From Circinella minor (lineage: Eukaryota; Mucoromycota; Mucoromycetes; Mucorales; Lichtheimiaceae), in contig JAEPRB010000014.1 in the NCBI GenBank assembly GCA_016758965.1, positions 1-64,000 of the forward strand: DNA of 64,000 bases. Reading direction: 5' to 3'. Within the stretch, counting starts at the first letter, position 1. Every line of letters starts with the position of its first letter. Shown here one piece after another: positions 10,242-22,423 of the stretch. The translations under genes and the position numbers were made by a program. A model generated the notes under the pieces. The model was not told the DNA's origin. It ran no database searches and worked only from the letters and a program-made list of their open reading frames with translations.

Positions 10242-11625
10242 GTAATTTCTCGTTAAACCGGTACTCTCAATATGTGAGTATCTATACTTGTTTAGCGAAA
10301 TGCCGGTTTAACTTTTGAAACGCAGATGAGCGGTACAGAACATACCATAAGATAGATTAAGGTGTACAAAGTAGAAAAAAATGCCAGTTACCGTCACCAC
10401 TCGATATAACGATACCCCCCGTGGGACCAAAAGGGCATCGTTATACCGAATTATCCTTACGTATAACAAATTCTTGATCTGAGTTATAATGATCGGGTAA
10501 AGTGCTGCCTACATATACTCGGCCTCAGATGTGTATTTAATATGTCTCCAGTACATCACTGTACCTTACTTCATGCTATAGACAAGTTGTAAAATATAAT
10601 AAGAGCAAACATTTTTTTCTTTAAACAGTTTTATCTCTTGTATTATTATTTCTAATCGAATTGCAACTATATTATCATATCTAATTAATGCTAATGCCCT
10701 ATACGTAAGAAAAAAACTTGAGTATCTTGCCAAACACCAAAAACTATCTACACGTTGCTTACAAAGCCATGTAAAACGGTACAGGACAAGTTAGAATTGC
10801 TAGTGGGCGAAAAACAAAGCCTGATTTCCATAAGGTCGAATCAGAGGCAGGCTAACACTGTTTTTTTTATTTATTTTAAGATAAAATAAATGTTCAAATA
10901 TTGCATTCTTGACAAAAAAAGTTCAAAGCCCAAAATTAGAAGACCAAAAAATATTCAGCAATCAACATTATCTCCCTTTTTCAAATATAAATATATCATT
11001 TGTTTGCTTAATATAACGTATTTTTGCTAAAACCCTATCGAATATCGTTATATAAAATTAACGATCTTTCTTCGCTTAATCTGTCGTGAACCTCAAAACC
11101 CTATCGTTATATCAAGATATCGCTAGATCGAATATCGTTATAGTGAGCAATGACGGTAATATAATGTACCTGACTATTTAATATAGTCTTGCTACTGCGG
11201 TCTTAGCTTCTAGTGATAAAAATGGTAATATTCATGAAATATTGAGAATGAATTAAGGATGATTGAATCAATAGTGATGAATTTACAACAAAACATATAT
11301 TAATTTAGAGCGTGGTGAACGGTTGTATAAATATATACAGTACGTAGAAATAGATTGTACTAATAGCACAATTATACATTTGATGGTCAAGAACAAGTAT
11401 ATGAAGATTTTGAGGAAGAATTAGACGAGAAAGAAAAAAATAATGTTATATAAAATATAATGTTATACTATTATAATTCGAAAAATATATTTGCACACAT
11501 TCACCGGATACCAGTTTATCGAATTACTGGCATATTTTACTAAGAACTATATAGAGAGATAATTGTGAGATACTATCGGTTTAGCGAAAAACCGTTTATT
11601 GAGTGTCGGTTTAACGAGAAATTAC
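10242..11625. mobile_element. TA-flanked inverted-repeat element, family 1, carrying a nested element
   Basis: Ends GTAATTTCTCGTTAAACCGG and (reverse complement) GTAATTTCTCGTTAAACCGA, flanked by TA at 10240-10241 and 11626-11627. The reverse complement of 11505-11625 aligns with 4223-4350, including the internal TAGTATCTC and TTAGTAAAATA segments, so this is the same family as 4223-5012 in the opposite orientation. Without the nested element and its TA duplication it would be about 616 bp. Confidence 0.8.
10391..11156. mobile_element. 766-bp TA-flanked element, family 2, nested in family 1
   Basis: Left CCGTCACCACTCGATATAAC and right (reverse complement) CCGTCATTGCTCACTATAAC form the terminal repeats, both next to TA (10389-10390 and 11157-11158). 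Subterminal copies of CGATATAACGATA-like words occur at both ends. There is no ORF of transposase size. This is a TA-target (Tc1/mariner or pogo-like) MITE that inserted after the outer element. Confidence 0.8.
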
Positions 11626-11627
11626 TA

Positions 11628-12092
11628 AAATGATCAAGTAAAATTTCATGCATTGTAGAAACAGTAGAAAATATAGTGGCACGGCTCTACTACTATTTAA
11701 AAACCAAGAGAGTTGGGCTACATATTGACCACTTTCTTCAGAATATTCTTAACTGTTTTTTTAGTATTAACCACATGCTGAAGTGGTTCCCTTTGACTTT
11801 CTATATGTATGCTTTCACCAACATTGTGCATATCATCGATATACGTACGCTTACGGTAAATTTGTACGTTGTTTTCATAATGGGTTCTGCATCCCCTAAC
11901 ATATTAATTCTTTCATCGCAACCAATAGTTTGCTTGTAGGTCTAAAGTATGTTTTACTGTCTGACCTACATATATTTAATCGTCTTTGTAATTAGAAAGT
12001 TAATTATTATAAATAGTTAACTGAATATATAAATTATAAATAATTATAATTACTATAATCTATACTTTTTATTATAAATTAATATTTTACAA
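11628..12092. other. AT-rich spacer between mobile region and first housekeeping gene
   Basis: Contains an 87-codon plus-strand frame at 11676-11939 with no recognisable domain. It marks the transition from the repeat-rich segment to conserved genes. Confidence 0.5.
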
Positions 12093-13735
12093 TCATTGTT
12101 CATCAGCTACTACAGCGTTAGAAGGTGGTGAAGTATTTCTTCGTGTTAAAGGCCCCTCTAATGACGGAGGTTCAGCGGGATGGTCAACAATGTAACTTCT
12201 AACAGGACTAAAGAAATAAGGCTTCATCATTTTTAAGTCATAATGCGTCTCATCCTCTCGTCCTTCCGTTTCACTTGCATATTCGACCCATGACAATTTA
12301 TTGTGTCTGCCTCGATGAGTACTCTTTATATTAAGAACCATCCTAAAATTCTCGCGGGGTCGTAAAATATCTTTCATTTCAACATATAATCGACCTTCAT
12401 TTTGTTCAAAATGGCCTCTAAATACTTGGCGTCTATTGAACCCTGGTGTCAATAATCGAACCACATGTTCTGGTTCTTCTGTTGATAAATATTTAATAAT
12501 CGTACCGTCTGGGAAGAGGCGTAAGTATCGATAATAAGTAACCAAATGGACAGGTTGATTAAATGTATTTTCGTTCGAGCCAGGTCTATTTATATAAAAG
12601 TCGTACTGTTGCTATTAGCGCTTTCTCATAATATATAATATAAAAGAAAAAATGGTGGATCAACTAAAAAAAAAAAGGCAATACCGAATATAGTGACAGG
12701 TTGATATATAAATACCGTCATAACGAATACGAGGTCGTTCAATAAACATTCTCATCCAATGACCATTATAAACTTTTTCAACATAATCAGCCTGATAATC
12801 ACGGGAGGTTTCAATCGTCATATAAGGTGTTTTGAAAGCATGTTCGGATGCAAAACGCCATAAAGAAGGGGCGCGAGTCAACAGAAAGAAGTTTTTGCAT
12901 ACAAGAGCAAATTCGGAAACCGACGAGACGGAGCGTAAAACAAGATGCTGCAAGACTTGCAGTAATAATTCGCTGGGTATTCTAGCGACATGAACAGGTT
13001 TATAATCGACAATCGGGAGATAAGGAATTGATTCATTCGTAAAAGCCTTAATAAGATCTTCAAGAGGGTCTTTACGGGTTGCTGATGGTGTAATGTATTC
13101 ATTCCCAACAGGTACAATATGTTGAAATACTTGTGTAACCTCATCTGGTTGCGCAGTGACAGTGGTACCGGTAGTAGATAGAGGCGCAGTAGAAGTAGAT
13201 ATATTTGATGATGAAAAAGTTGGAGCAATATGTTTTTGATAATGTCGTTTATAATGATAATCCACATCAGGATCTAATTTAAATGCACGTCGATAGGCTG
13301 CTAATGCTGTTGTTTGTCATAATATACATATATGTTTATATTTATTTATTTTTTCATGGTCAGAAAATAGAAATAATAATTTCTTCTGTATGATATATTT
13401 TCATTATGACTTATTATTGTTATATTTTTACCTTGACTTAATTTTCCTTGTCTTTCGTTATCAACAGCAACAATATAATAGTCTATGGCTGTCTTCGGTT
13501 TTTCTTTTTCTTCTTTTTCATTTTCCAATGACATTGATTTCATTTCTTCGGTTAATGGAAGTTGATCGTCGCAGATCTTCGCCGTTCTCGTCGTCTGTTG
13601 CTCTTCTTGTGCTGTCAGGGAAATCCGCGCATTTTTCTGTCGTTCCAATTGCTGCTGTTTCCTGTTTTCTACCTCTCGACGCCATTGGCGTCTAAATTCT
13701 TCAAGTTCTCTTTGTGCATCCGTTGTATCCATCAT
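12093..13735 (-). CDS. HRT3: FBXO9/Hrt3-type F-box protein
   Basis: Three exons on the minus strand (13432-13735, 12685-13306, 12093-12585) join in phase to give 472 residues. Role, from the family: substrate adaptor of an SCF ubiquitin ligase (human FBXO9, yeast Hrt3, fission yeast Pof7). Visible: a charged N-terminal coiled-coil (REWRRQ-like, residues 10-40), a short TPR-like segment spanning the first splice junction (KLSQ-ALAAYRRAFKLDPD), an F-box around residues 195-240 (RIPSELLLQVLQHL ... LVCKNFFLLTRAPSLWR), then the FBXO9-specific C-terminal module (GIYISTCHYIR, TYYRYLRLFPDGTIIKYLST). Two adjacent Met codons start the ORF; the first is used. The tail after about residue 450 is low-complexity. 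Family assignment is strong. Confidence 0.9.
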
Positions 13736-15435
13736 TTTTTGTTGTTGTAGCGTTGTATATATTGCGTTTTCTTTCTATATAGGTTCTATAAGTTATATAT
13801 GTATATAACTATGGGTGTCTATGTTGTAAATCTATTTAAAGTGTAATATTGGGAGATCAGGTACAAGGAGGAGTTGATGTAGAACTAGTGTTGTTATTCT
13901 CCTCTGAATGATAAGTAATAAAAAAAGAAAAGAGTAATGATATGTAGAGAGATGATTATAGAAAGGAGAAAAGAGAAAGGAGTTGTATTTGACAAGGGAA
14001 TTGCAATTTAAAGATGAAAAGACTAGGAAAAAAAATACGGCGTTTCTTTGGATTATGTTTTTTTTTTTTTAGAATACCGATCTGAAGAGAGCAAAAAAAG
14101 AGGTGTATGCAAATAAAAGAGAGAAATAGCGGAGGTAAAGGAAGCGCATGAGCGATTTTAAACTAATGAATATCGTTATCTACCAAATACGTAAATGCGT
14201 CTATGTTTATATTTGTTACTCGATAAGAAATATTTGATTCACAGTGGCTTGCATTTTATATTAAAAAGAAAGCATGATGTGCAGTTGCACACCATTTTTT
14301 TTTTTTTTTTGAAATTAAAAGCTTCAAAAAACCAGAAAAAAAAACGTGCTGATCTTTGATGGATTTGGGAAAATAAGATGATTTGTTAAAGAAAATAGAA
14401 TATCAGTAAGCTTAAAACAGAAATTTTCAATTGAATTCCACCATGTTAACTTTGAATTATCTCATAAAAAAGAAGTTGTTGATGATACCATTTTTGATGT
14501 AAATTAAAAAAACCCATGTTAAGATTATTGTCTCTGTGCAACAATAAGTATAAATGTTCCTAACATGGTGTAAGACATTTTCTTTTACGTACTATTGCCA
14601 ATGGAACAATAAGGGTAGTATAATATACTGCATTTGATATAAATTAAATATACTTTATAACTGATGTTTTAGAAGACGCGCCCTATGTTTAACTGATATC
14701 CTTCCCTTGATCTATACTAATTTTACAGCAAAAGCATTTCTCCTTGATCCTCGTTTAAAACATGTTATAGCTATTCGTTATTTTATAGCCACATACAATT
14801 TAACACGTCGCCATATCGCTAGGTTGGATCCACCTATTGATTAGAATATTCATACTATTCTTGTAAACGATTTGTCTATGTTGAACACAATCTATAAACA
14901 GGAATTTTAATTAAAACAAAAACAATAAAAATATTAAGATTAAACAGAGTACGTTTTATTTGATTATATTACGAAGATAATAAAAGCACATCATTGAAAA
15001 AATAAATTAAACTTCACCATTGCTAATGATTAAGCGCGACTTTTATATATTGCTGGATTCGAACACAGGAGTATTACGGATATCATCATCAGCCATTCAT
15101 ACAAGCCAAAACCCAAACCAACCTAGCCGTTGATTTAATAAAGCTTCCTTTTTTGTATTCATCATTATCATATCCGGACCGAAGTCTTAACTTATTACTA
15201 TGTTCTACATTTTTTTGAGCCTTATGATGATTGACCTTACCCTCCCACAGGAATTTCAACGTCACTATTATTTTAAAAATATATGGGATGTATGGCAACC
15301 AAATTTGGTAATAATAATGCAGCATTGGTCGGTGCCAAACTTTTCTTTTCATTTCGACAATCTTCTTGCGTGCTTATTTATTTATTTTCGAAAATAGTGA
15401 ACAAAAAAAAAAAGCCTTGTACTACTTGTTTTTAC
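13736..15435. other. Intergenic region of about 1.7 kb
   Basis: AT-rich with several poly-T and poly-A runs. Apart from a short transposase-like fragment at 14728-14844, nothing is recognised. A tRNA-like TTCGAATCC word near 15059 on the minus strand does not fold into a cloverleaf. Confidence 0.5.
14728..14844 (+). pseudogene. Possible hAT-type transposase remnant
   Basis: A 38-codon open stretch reads AKAFLLDPRLKHVIAIRYF and onward to TAG. It resembles the conserved 'LDPRxK' block of hAT transposases (recalled pattern). No start, no neighbouring exons and no inverted repeats were seen. Short and tentative. Confidence 0.25.
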
Positions 15436-18400
15436 ATGGTTACCCAAAAGTCTTTACAACAATTCCATAATCTTATCCTTCACTTTTATCGTCATGTTAA
15501 TAGCAACAGTAATAACAACAACAAAAGAAATGAGGACAAAGCTCCTGAAACCATTGTTGAAATTCTTAATGATCTCGACGAAGTAGATGCTCCTATAAAG
15601 AATGTACCTGACCAGGTAATATAGATAGACCTCTATTTTGAATTGCATATTTCTTTTGTACTTTTATTCAAGTTAAAATACTAAGCATTATTCAACCCAT
15701 ATAGCAAATCATTGATATCTTAATTGCTGGATGTAAATGCTTAACTATTGATCACGAAGCTTGTCCTTCATTTTGCAAATTTATGTTTAAAGCGTGTGCA
15801 AAACAGGTAAATTCTTTATTCTTCTCTTAGGTTCATTCACTCGTTATGGTACCTTTTTAAATTCTAAGTTGCGAAAGGAATCTTTTTCTTATATATATAT
15901 ATATATATATATTCAGATTCGCTTGACTAGTTTACGATCGTCCCAGTTTGAAATATGTATTACATTTTTACTCGACGGCCTGGAACGAGCAAAAGATACA
16001 ACAACAGCAGCCGAATTAAGAGTGGATATGCTTCGTGCACTAAGTGCATTAGTTTTTGAAAACGCATCTAATGCATCAAAATATTACCCAAAACTTTCAA
16101 ACCTATTACTTGGATTGGCGGATCGATCAACACGCCCGTTAGAAGTGCGGCGCATGGCTATCAATTGTATTGGAAATAGTTGTGCTAATTCTGGATCCAA
16201 ATTACAACCTTATTATGCTCAATATTATCAAGCTCTTTTATCTAATGTATGTGTGGTCGAGCATGGATCTCATGGTACTATGATGGTAGCATCCTCCTCT
16301 TTAGATTTTACGGATTCAGCGGTTCGTAAAGTAGCTAGTAGTACTTTACGAGCATTACAATTTGTGTTGTCTCAAGATAAAACACTCGTGACGAATCCAT
16401 TATGTGATATTGTTCAAATTATACAAAGGTTTATATTTACAAGTGTTTCGACACACGCATATAATGCAATGCTAAAGGAAGATTCTGTTACCGCATCAAC
16501 AAGTACACGATTAGGTCGTATGGCACGAGTGCAACAGCAAGTAACAGCAACAACAACTCGACAATCATCCCAGATTTCATGGAGATCAATGGAACCGAGA
16601 GTGATTGGATTGACTAGTTCAGATTCAGAATTATCGGATACAGGAGATACAACTATGGCAAATCCACGTAGACAGTATGTATAAATCTAAAATGATTATA
16701 TGAGAGGGAGAGATTCTGATATTTGAGTTTATCATTATATAGGAGAGACGATGCAAAAATACGAATTAATGCGTTACTTTGTCTTACTGCTATTGCTAAG
16801 GTGAATAAATCTTTGGCCTGAGCTTTTTTATTTATTTATTTTATTACTAAACAAAAAGAAACATTTTTTTTAATAGACATCACCACGTGCGTTATACCCT
16901 CATTGGCAAAAATTTATTCCTGACACATTTTCTATCTTCCTTATGAATAATACGGATCAGCATGGTCATCTCTATCCAACACTTCAATCTGATAATCAAC
17001 CTCTATCTTTATGCACAATACTTTTGTATGATCCAACTACAACAGTACGTACGGCCGTGTGTAATACATTAATTGCAATGTTGGATGGATCAAAACAGTA
17101 TTTAAGCATCGCATCTGAAAGGTAAACTAGATAAATAAATAATAAACGACATGGACTCAGTGAGCGGATGGGGAAAGAGGAAGTATTGTATGTATTTAAT
17201 CCAACATGTTGTTCTTTTTCTATTGATAGAGATTCGAAATCACCATTTACTTCTTTATCTGAACGAGTTGCATCAATACTTCGTGATTTTCATGCAGGAT
17301 TAATTTGTGCTTTAGAAAAAGAACAACAACCTCAAGTGCTTACATTAATTATGAAATTGACATGCGTGTTGATTGTAAATACTCCTTATGATCGATTAGC
17401 ACCAGGTTATATGGAAAAATTATACAAGACTGTAATGAAACGATGGACTAACGGAAGTATGTTAGATATTAAAAAAAAAGAGGATGGCACAGCAGAAGAA
17501 TAGAATACTCACTTTATTTATTTAGCAACAACCAGAACATCTATCCTAGCTGTTGTTTCTGCAATTTTAGAAAATGGACCTAGAAACCAAGTGACACCTT
17601 TATTAGATTATTCATTACCATTAATTGATTTATTATTGGAATCCACGGCAATGACATCCCAAGATACCGAACTGGTTGCCATGGCATGGCAAACACTTGG
17701 AATAGTTTCCAAAACTCACCCAGATACCATATTGTAAGTAACATTTCTTTTTTGTTGAATATTACTTTAGTAATAAAAGAACAATGCTGTTAACCCAAAC
17801 TATTTATATAGTAATGATAAATATCAATTTATTGATGCGCAATTTGATGAAGCACTCAAAGATAAAGAAGCGACAATTCGTATAGCAGCATTAAAATTCG
17901 CTGAATCTTATGCCGCATCGATGGTATCGACGAATGAAAGCATGGTAAGAGTTTTTTTCTCTCTTTTTAATTTGGGAATAAAATAGAAATAATAAATTGT
18001 ATCTAAAATATATAAAAGAATCAATATGTAACATGGTGGATTACCATGCTTGAAAAACATATTCAATCCACATCAATGGATATATCAGGCCCTGTCCGTA
18101 GCATGACATGTGACTGTCTTGCAAGTATGTCGAAGGATATTTATGAGCAGCTACCACCTAAGAATCAAACATTGGCTATTACATTATTACTTCCTTTGGC
18201 AAGTGATCAAGATACAAATGTCCGTGCAGCAGCTTGTCGAGCGCTTGGCGTATTTATTCTATTTCCAAGCTTACATGATGATCCATTATTTGTTTCTGAT
18301 ATGGCATCTGCTATTTTAGAACAAATGAATGATAAATCAATTTTAGTAAGAGCAAGGGCAAGTTGGGCTCAAGGGAATCTATGTGATGCTTTGGTGATAG

Positions 18401-19295
18401 AAAGGTTAGTCAGAAATAAAAAATAAAAAAAAGGAAAGAGAAGTTGCCCATGTGCAAACCCAGAATGTGGGGAAAATTTATTAATTTGTTTGTTTGCGGA
18501 CAGTGAAAAGCCCGAATTTGATATAAGTGAATGGGTATCGATGCAGGTTTGGGCAGATATCTTAACGACAGCGACTTCGGCAGCGTTGGATAATGATAAG
18601 GTAAAATAATAATAATAATAATAATAATAAAAAGAGGTAATTAAATTAGCAAAAGGATAAAAAATAACTTAAAAGATCACTTTAGTTACGATCGAATGCA
18701 GTACGAGCTATTGGCAGTTTGCTGCGTATCACCCCGCATGACTATTTTAGGTTTGGACGAAATCTTCAACTTGTGAAAAATGCGATGGCGGGGGTGACCA
18801 AGAATATCGAATCTGGATCACTAAAAACAAGGTGGAACGCATGTCATGCTGCCAGTAACATATTAAAGAATCCCGTACTCCCTATTGGTGGTGAAGAGAA
18901 TGATTATCCATGGACCGATGGTCTTTACCGAGCTTTAATACACTCAGTACGTCAATGCCGTAACTATAAAGTAAGAATCAATGCTTGCCGTGCCTTGGCA
19001 ACACCTCAACAACGAATAAAGTATGGACAACAGTTCGATTCTGTGGTTCAGGCTATTTTGGCGGCATGGGAAGCATGTCATAAAGAAGAAGAAAATGAAT
19101 TTCAAGAATATCGATATAAGGAGCAACTTAAGGATCAGGTAAAGATAATGAATATATTTTATTATGTTCATTTCAAATTAACAAAAATACAATGAATATG
19201 AATTTCGCTCACATGAATTTTTTTTAATATCAACAATATTATTTAAGGTACGTGAGGCATTACATCACATTCAAAATCTCCAGCAACCACCCTAA
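15436..19295 (+). CDS. HEATR6: HEAT repeat-containing protein 6 homolog
   Basis: Twelve exons joined in phase (15436-15615, 15705-15806, 15917-16674, 16743-16800, 16877-17121, 17230-17456, 17526-17733, 17812-17944, 18019-18404, 18504-18600, 18686-19138, 19248-19295) give 964 residues. The protein is an array of HEAT repeats, as expected of a scaffold; a defined molecular role is not established for the family. Diagnostic HEATR6-like segments include RALYPHWQKFIPD, ILLYDPTTTVRTAVCNTL followed by MLDGSKQYLSIA, DLLLESTAMTSQDTELV, and the C-terminal LRSNAVRAIGSLLR and TRWNACHAASNILKNP. It is shorter than human HEATR6 at the N terminus. The start at 15436 (MVTQKSLQQF) is the least certain part; an upstream exon is possible. 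It is followed by the ABCD gene after 187 bp on the same strand. Confidence 0.88.
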
Positions 19296-19319
19296 GGATC
19301 TTCACGTGCGGTTACACAC

Positions 19320-19482
19320 AATCTGTCTCTCTCTCTTTCTGTGTGCCAAATAATAAAGTCGTTTTTTTCCCTTTATTTTCATTCGTTCCCTTTTCCTTTT
19401 TTTCTTTTTCTGTTTTTTTTTTTCTTTTTCTTTTTCTTTTCCTTTACGCCTTTTTTTTTTGTATATAACATATAATTGTGTA
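19320..19482 (+). promoter_or_regulatory. Pyrimidine-rich leader of ABCD gene
   Basis: Long CT and T tracts (TCTCTCTCTCTTTC, repeated TTTTTCTTTTTC) fill the gap between the HEATR6 stop and the ABCD start, likely promoter plus 5' UTR. Pyrimidine-rich leaders also precede the kinase gene at 54622. The function is inferred from position only. Confidence 0.35.
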
Positions 19483-22192
19483 ATGCCAAACGTCTTATCC
19501 ACTTTGGCGGGTACGCAATGGGGACCCTTATTAAAACAATGGGCAAAGTCTTACATGACTCATAGAGATTCCGTACGACGGGGTCTTATTTTATTATTTC
19601 TTGTGCGCACAGCTTTAACTATCAGACAAGTGGTGCAAAAGTTTCAAAGAGGGACAAAACAACCTCGTAAACCCAAATTAACAACTACAGACGATTCTAA
19701 ACCAACAAAGAAGCGTAAAGGAGAGGTAAACAAAAAATTCTTGTAATTCTATATATATCATTATACTGTATGCATCTATAACTAACGCATCAATGGATTG
19801 AATTGATTATAGGTGGATGTAGCCTTTTTAAAACAAATCCAAAGATTACTTTCTATTGTTATGCCTGGATTAAAATCTAAAGAATTTCTCATGTTAATTA
19901 TTCATTCTGGATTTTTAGGTAAAAATTTATTTGCCGAGCTAGATATTTTTTTTTTGTTGAATATACTGATCCCAGAGTTTATACATAGTGTTTAGAACCA
20001 TCTTATCAGTTTATATTGCTTCCTTGGATGGACGTATTGTCAGTGCTCTTGTTCGTGGTAAATTACGTGAATTTGTCATGGGTATTGGGTGGTGGATGCT
20101 TGTAGCTGTTCCAGCAACATATACGAATAGTATGGTAAGTAGTTTATTTAATAAGATAAAAAGGAGGTGTTAGTGGTATATTGAATCCTCCCATTTAATC
20201 GTATTATACAAATCTAGTTATCATACATGCAAAGTAAATTAGCACTGGCTTTCCGTACACGATTAACGCATCATATCCATAAACAATACATGAGCGACAT
20301 GACATTTTATGCTGTAGGCAATCTCGATGACCGTATCAAGAATGCTGATCAATGTATTACTGTCGACACCACCAAATTCAGCAATTCACTGGCAGAATTG
20401 TATTCCAACTTGGCTAAACCCGTCTTGGATGTATTTATTTACAACTACCAACTCACACGCGGTGTCGGTTTCGAAGGTGTCCTTTTGGGAACTATCATTA
20501 TCAACTTATCAGGAGGTGCCATGCGTCGTTACACACCCTCCTTTGGTAAAATGGTTGCCGAAGAACAACGGTTGGAAGGTGAATTCCGATTCGGGCACTC
20601 CCGTTTAATTGAAAATGCAGAAGAGATTGCTTTATATGAGGGCCAACGTGTAGAGAAGAATGCTTTAGATCAGTCCTACTATGCTTTGATCAAACATGTT
20701 AATCGTGTGTTTAGATTACGTGTACCTCATGGTATGCTCGAAGATTTTGTTATTAAATACTTTTGGGGTGCATGTGGTCTTGTTCTTTGTTCTGTTCCTG
20801 TATTTTTCAAGATTCCTGGGTTGTCGAGTTCGGATATTGGTGGACGTACAGAAGGTTTTGTAACGAATCGTAGATTATTGATGAGTTCATCGGATGCTGT
20901 TGGACGTATTATGTATGCTTATAAAGAAATTACCGAGTTGGCTGGATATACAAGCCGTGTTACAGATTTATTGGACGTATTTGAAGACGTTAAAGCTGGA
21001 AGATACCAAAAGAGACTCGTGTCATCTGCATCCACAGAAGACAATGCTAAACAATTAGAAGGTCGTGGCAAGATTGAAGAAAGTGAGAACATTGAATTTA
21101 TTGATGTTCCTATTATCAGTCCCAATGGTGACGTTCTCGTTCCTCAACTTACTTTCCATGTCAAGCCTGGTGTATGTATTACCATTTAATTGATTTTTTT
21201 ATGGAAACGTTTTCTTGTATAAAACCCCAGCTCACACAAAATTATTATGGGTATTATAGATGCATTTGTTGATTGTAGGACCTAATGGCTGTGGTAAATC
21301 CTCCTTGTTCCGTATCTTAGGTGGTTTATGGCCGGTTTATGGTGGTACTTTACATAAGCCTCATCACCGTGATATCTTTTATATTCCTCAACGACCTTAT
21401 CTTTCTCTTGGTACTTTGAGAGATCAAATTCTTTACCCAGATACCATTGAAGACATGAAGAATCGTAATGTAACTGATGCTGATTTACTTGAAATCCTTA
21501 AGGTGGTTCAAATTCAACATATCGTTGAGCGTGAAGGTGGATGGGATACAGAAAAGGAATGGGCCATTGCATTATCGGGTGGTGATAAACAAAGAGTAAG
21601 TCTTTTATCTTTATTTTTATTAAATTGAATATGATGATGACATTTTGATTGACTTGTGTGTGTGTTTTTTTCGCTCTCTGTAGATCGCTATGGCACGATT
21701 ATTTTACCATTCTCCTCGTTATGCAATTTTGGATGAATGTACCAGTGCTGTAAGCATGGATATTGAAAAGATTATGTATACACATGCTACAGGTGAGTAA
21801 TAAATGATAGGATTGGTCTTTCAAAGAAAATCTATTGTGCATCAATTGACGATATTAAACTTACGATTATTTCAATAGCTCTTGGTATTTCCTTGTTGAC
21901 TGTATCGCATCGTCCATCCTTATGGCAATATCATAACTTTATTTTACAATATGACGGCCAAGGTGGTTACGTGTTCACTAAATTAGATGCTCAAAAACGT
22001 TTAGCACTTCAAGAAGAAAAGAATGCGGTATGTAAACAACAACAAAATAGTAGGGAAACAAAATAAAGAATATCATAAACTAACTATGTTAATTTTCATG
22101 TATAGATTGAACAAAAATTGATAGAAGTACCTAAAATGCAAGCCAGGTTACAAGAATTACAAGAAATGAAGGCTGCCGCTGCCAATGCTTAA
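19483..22192 (+). CDS. Peroxisomal ABC half-transporter, subfamily D (ALDP/Pxa type)
   Basis: Eight exons (19483-19725, 19813-19918, 19989-20134, 20218-21171, 21260-21595, 21684-21792, 21879-22027, 22106-22192) give 709 residues. Family role: imports very-long-chain or other fatty acyl-CoA into peroxisomes as a dimer of half-transporters. Visible: N-terminal transmembrane domain with [20 protein letters not shown], an NADQ loop (residues 207-210, NPDQ in most members), the EAA-like EEIALYEG (300-307), Walker [10 protein letters not shown] (about 490-498), signature LSGGDKQR (588-595; the E of LSGGEKQR is D here), Walker [13 protein letters not shown] (about 608-619) and switch His in TVSHRPS. 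A C-terminal coiled-coil ([17 protein letters not shown]) ends the protein. It could be the Pxa1 or Pxa2 partner; I cannot decide which. Confidence 0.95.
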
Positions 22193-22423
22193 TTGAATAT
22201 AAGAAAAAAAAACAACAATTTTCTCATTTTAAATATATGTCTCTTAATTTTTTTTTTATAAAATAATATAATATTAACTTACTTATAATAAAAATATATA
22301 TCCATGCCTCCCACCAACTTTTTTATATTGTATTTATAATTTATATGACATACGTAATTTATATATATATTAATATTAATAAATATTATACTAAAAGAAA
22401 AAAAGCTAATACCAATAAGATGA

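Noticed and set aside
11676..11939. 87-codon ORF that looked membrane-like
   Set aside because: Hydrophobicity is a by-product of T-rich codons; no start context, splice partners or homology were found.
15020..15130. tRNA-like TTCGAATCC word on the minus strand
   Set aside because: The T-stem does not pair, the A-box-like TGGC word is only about 30 bases upstream, and no acceptor stem can be formed.
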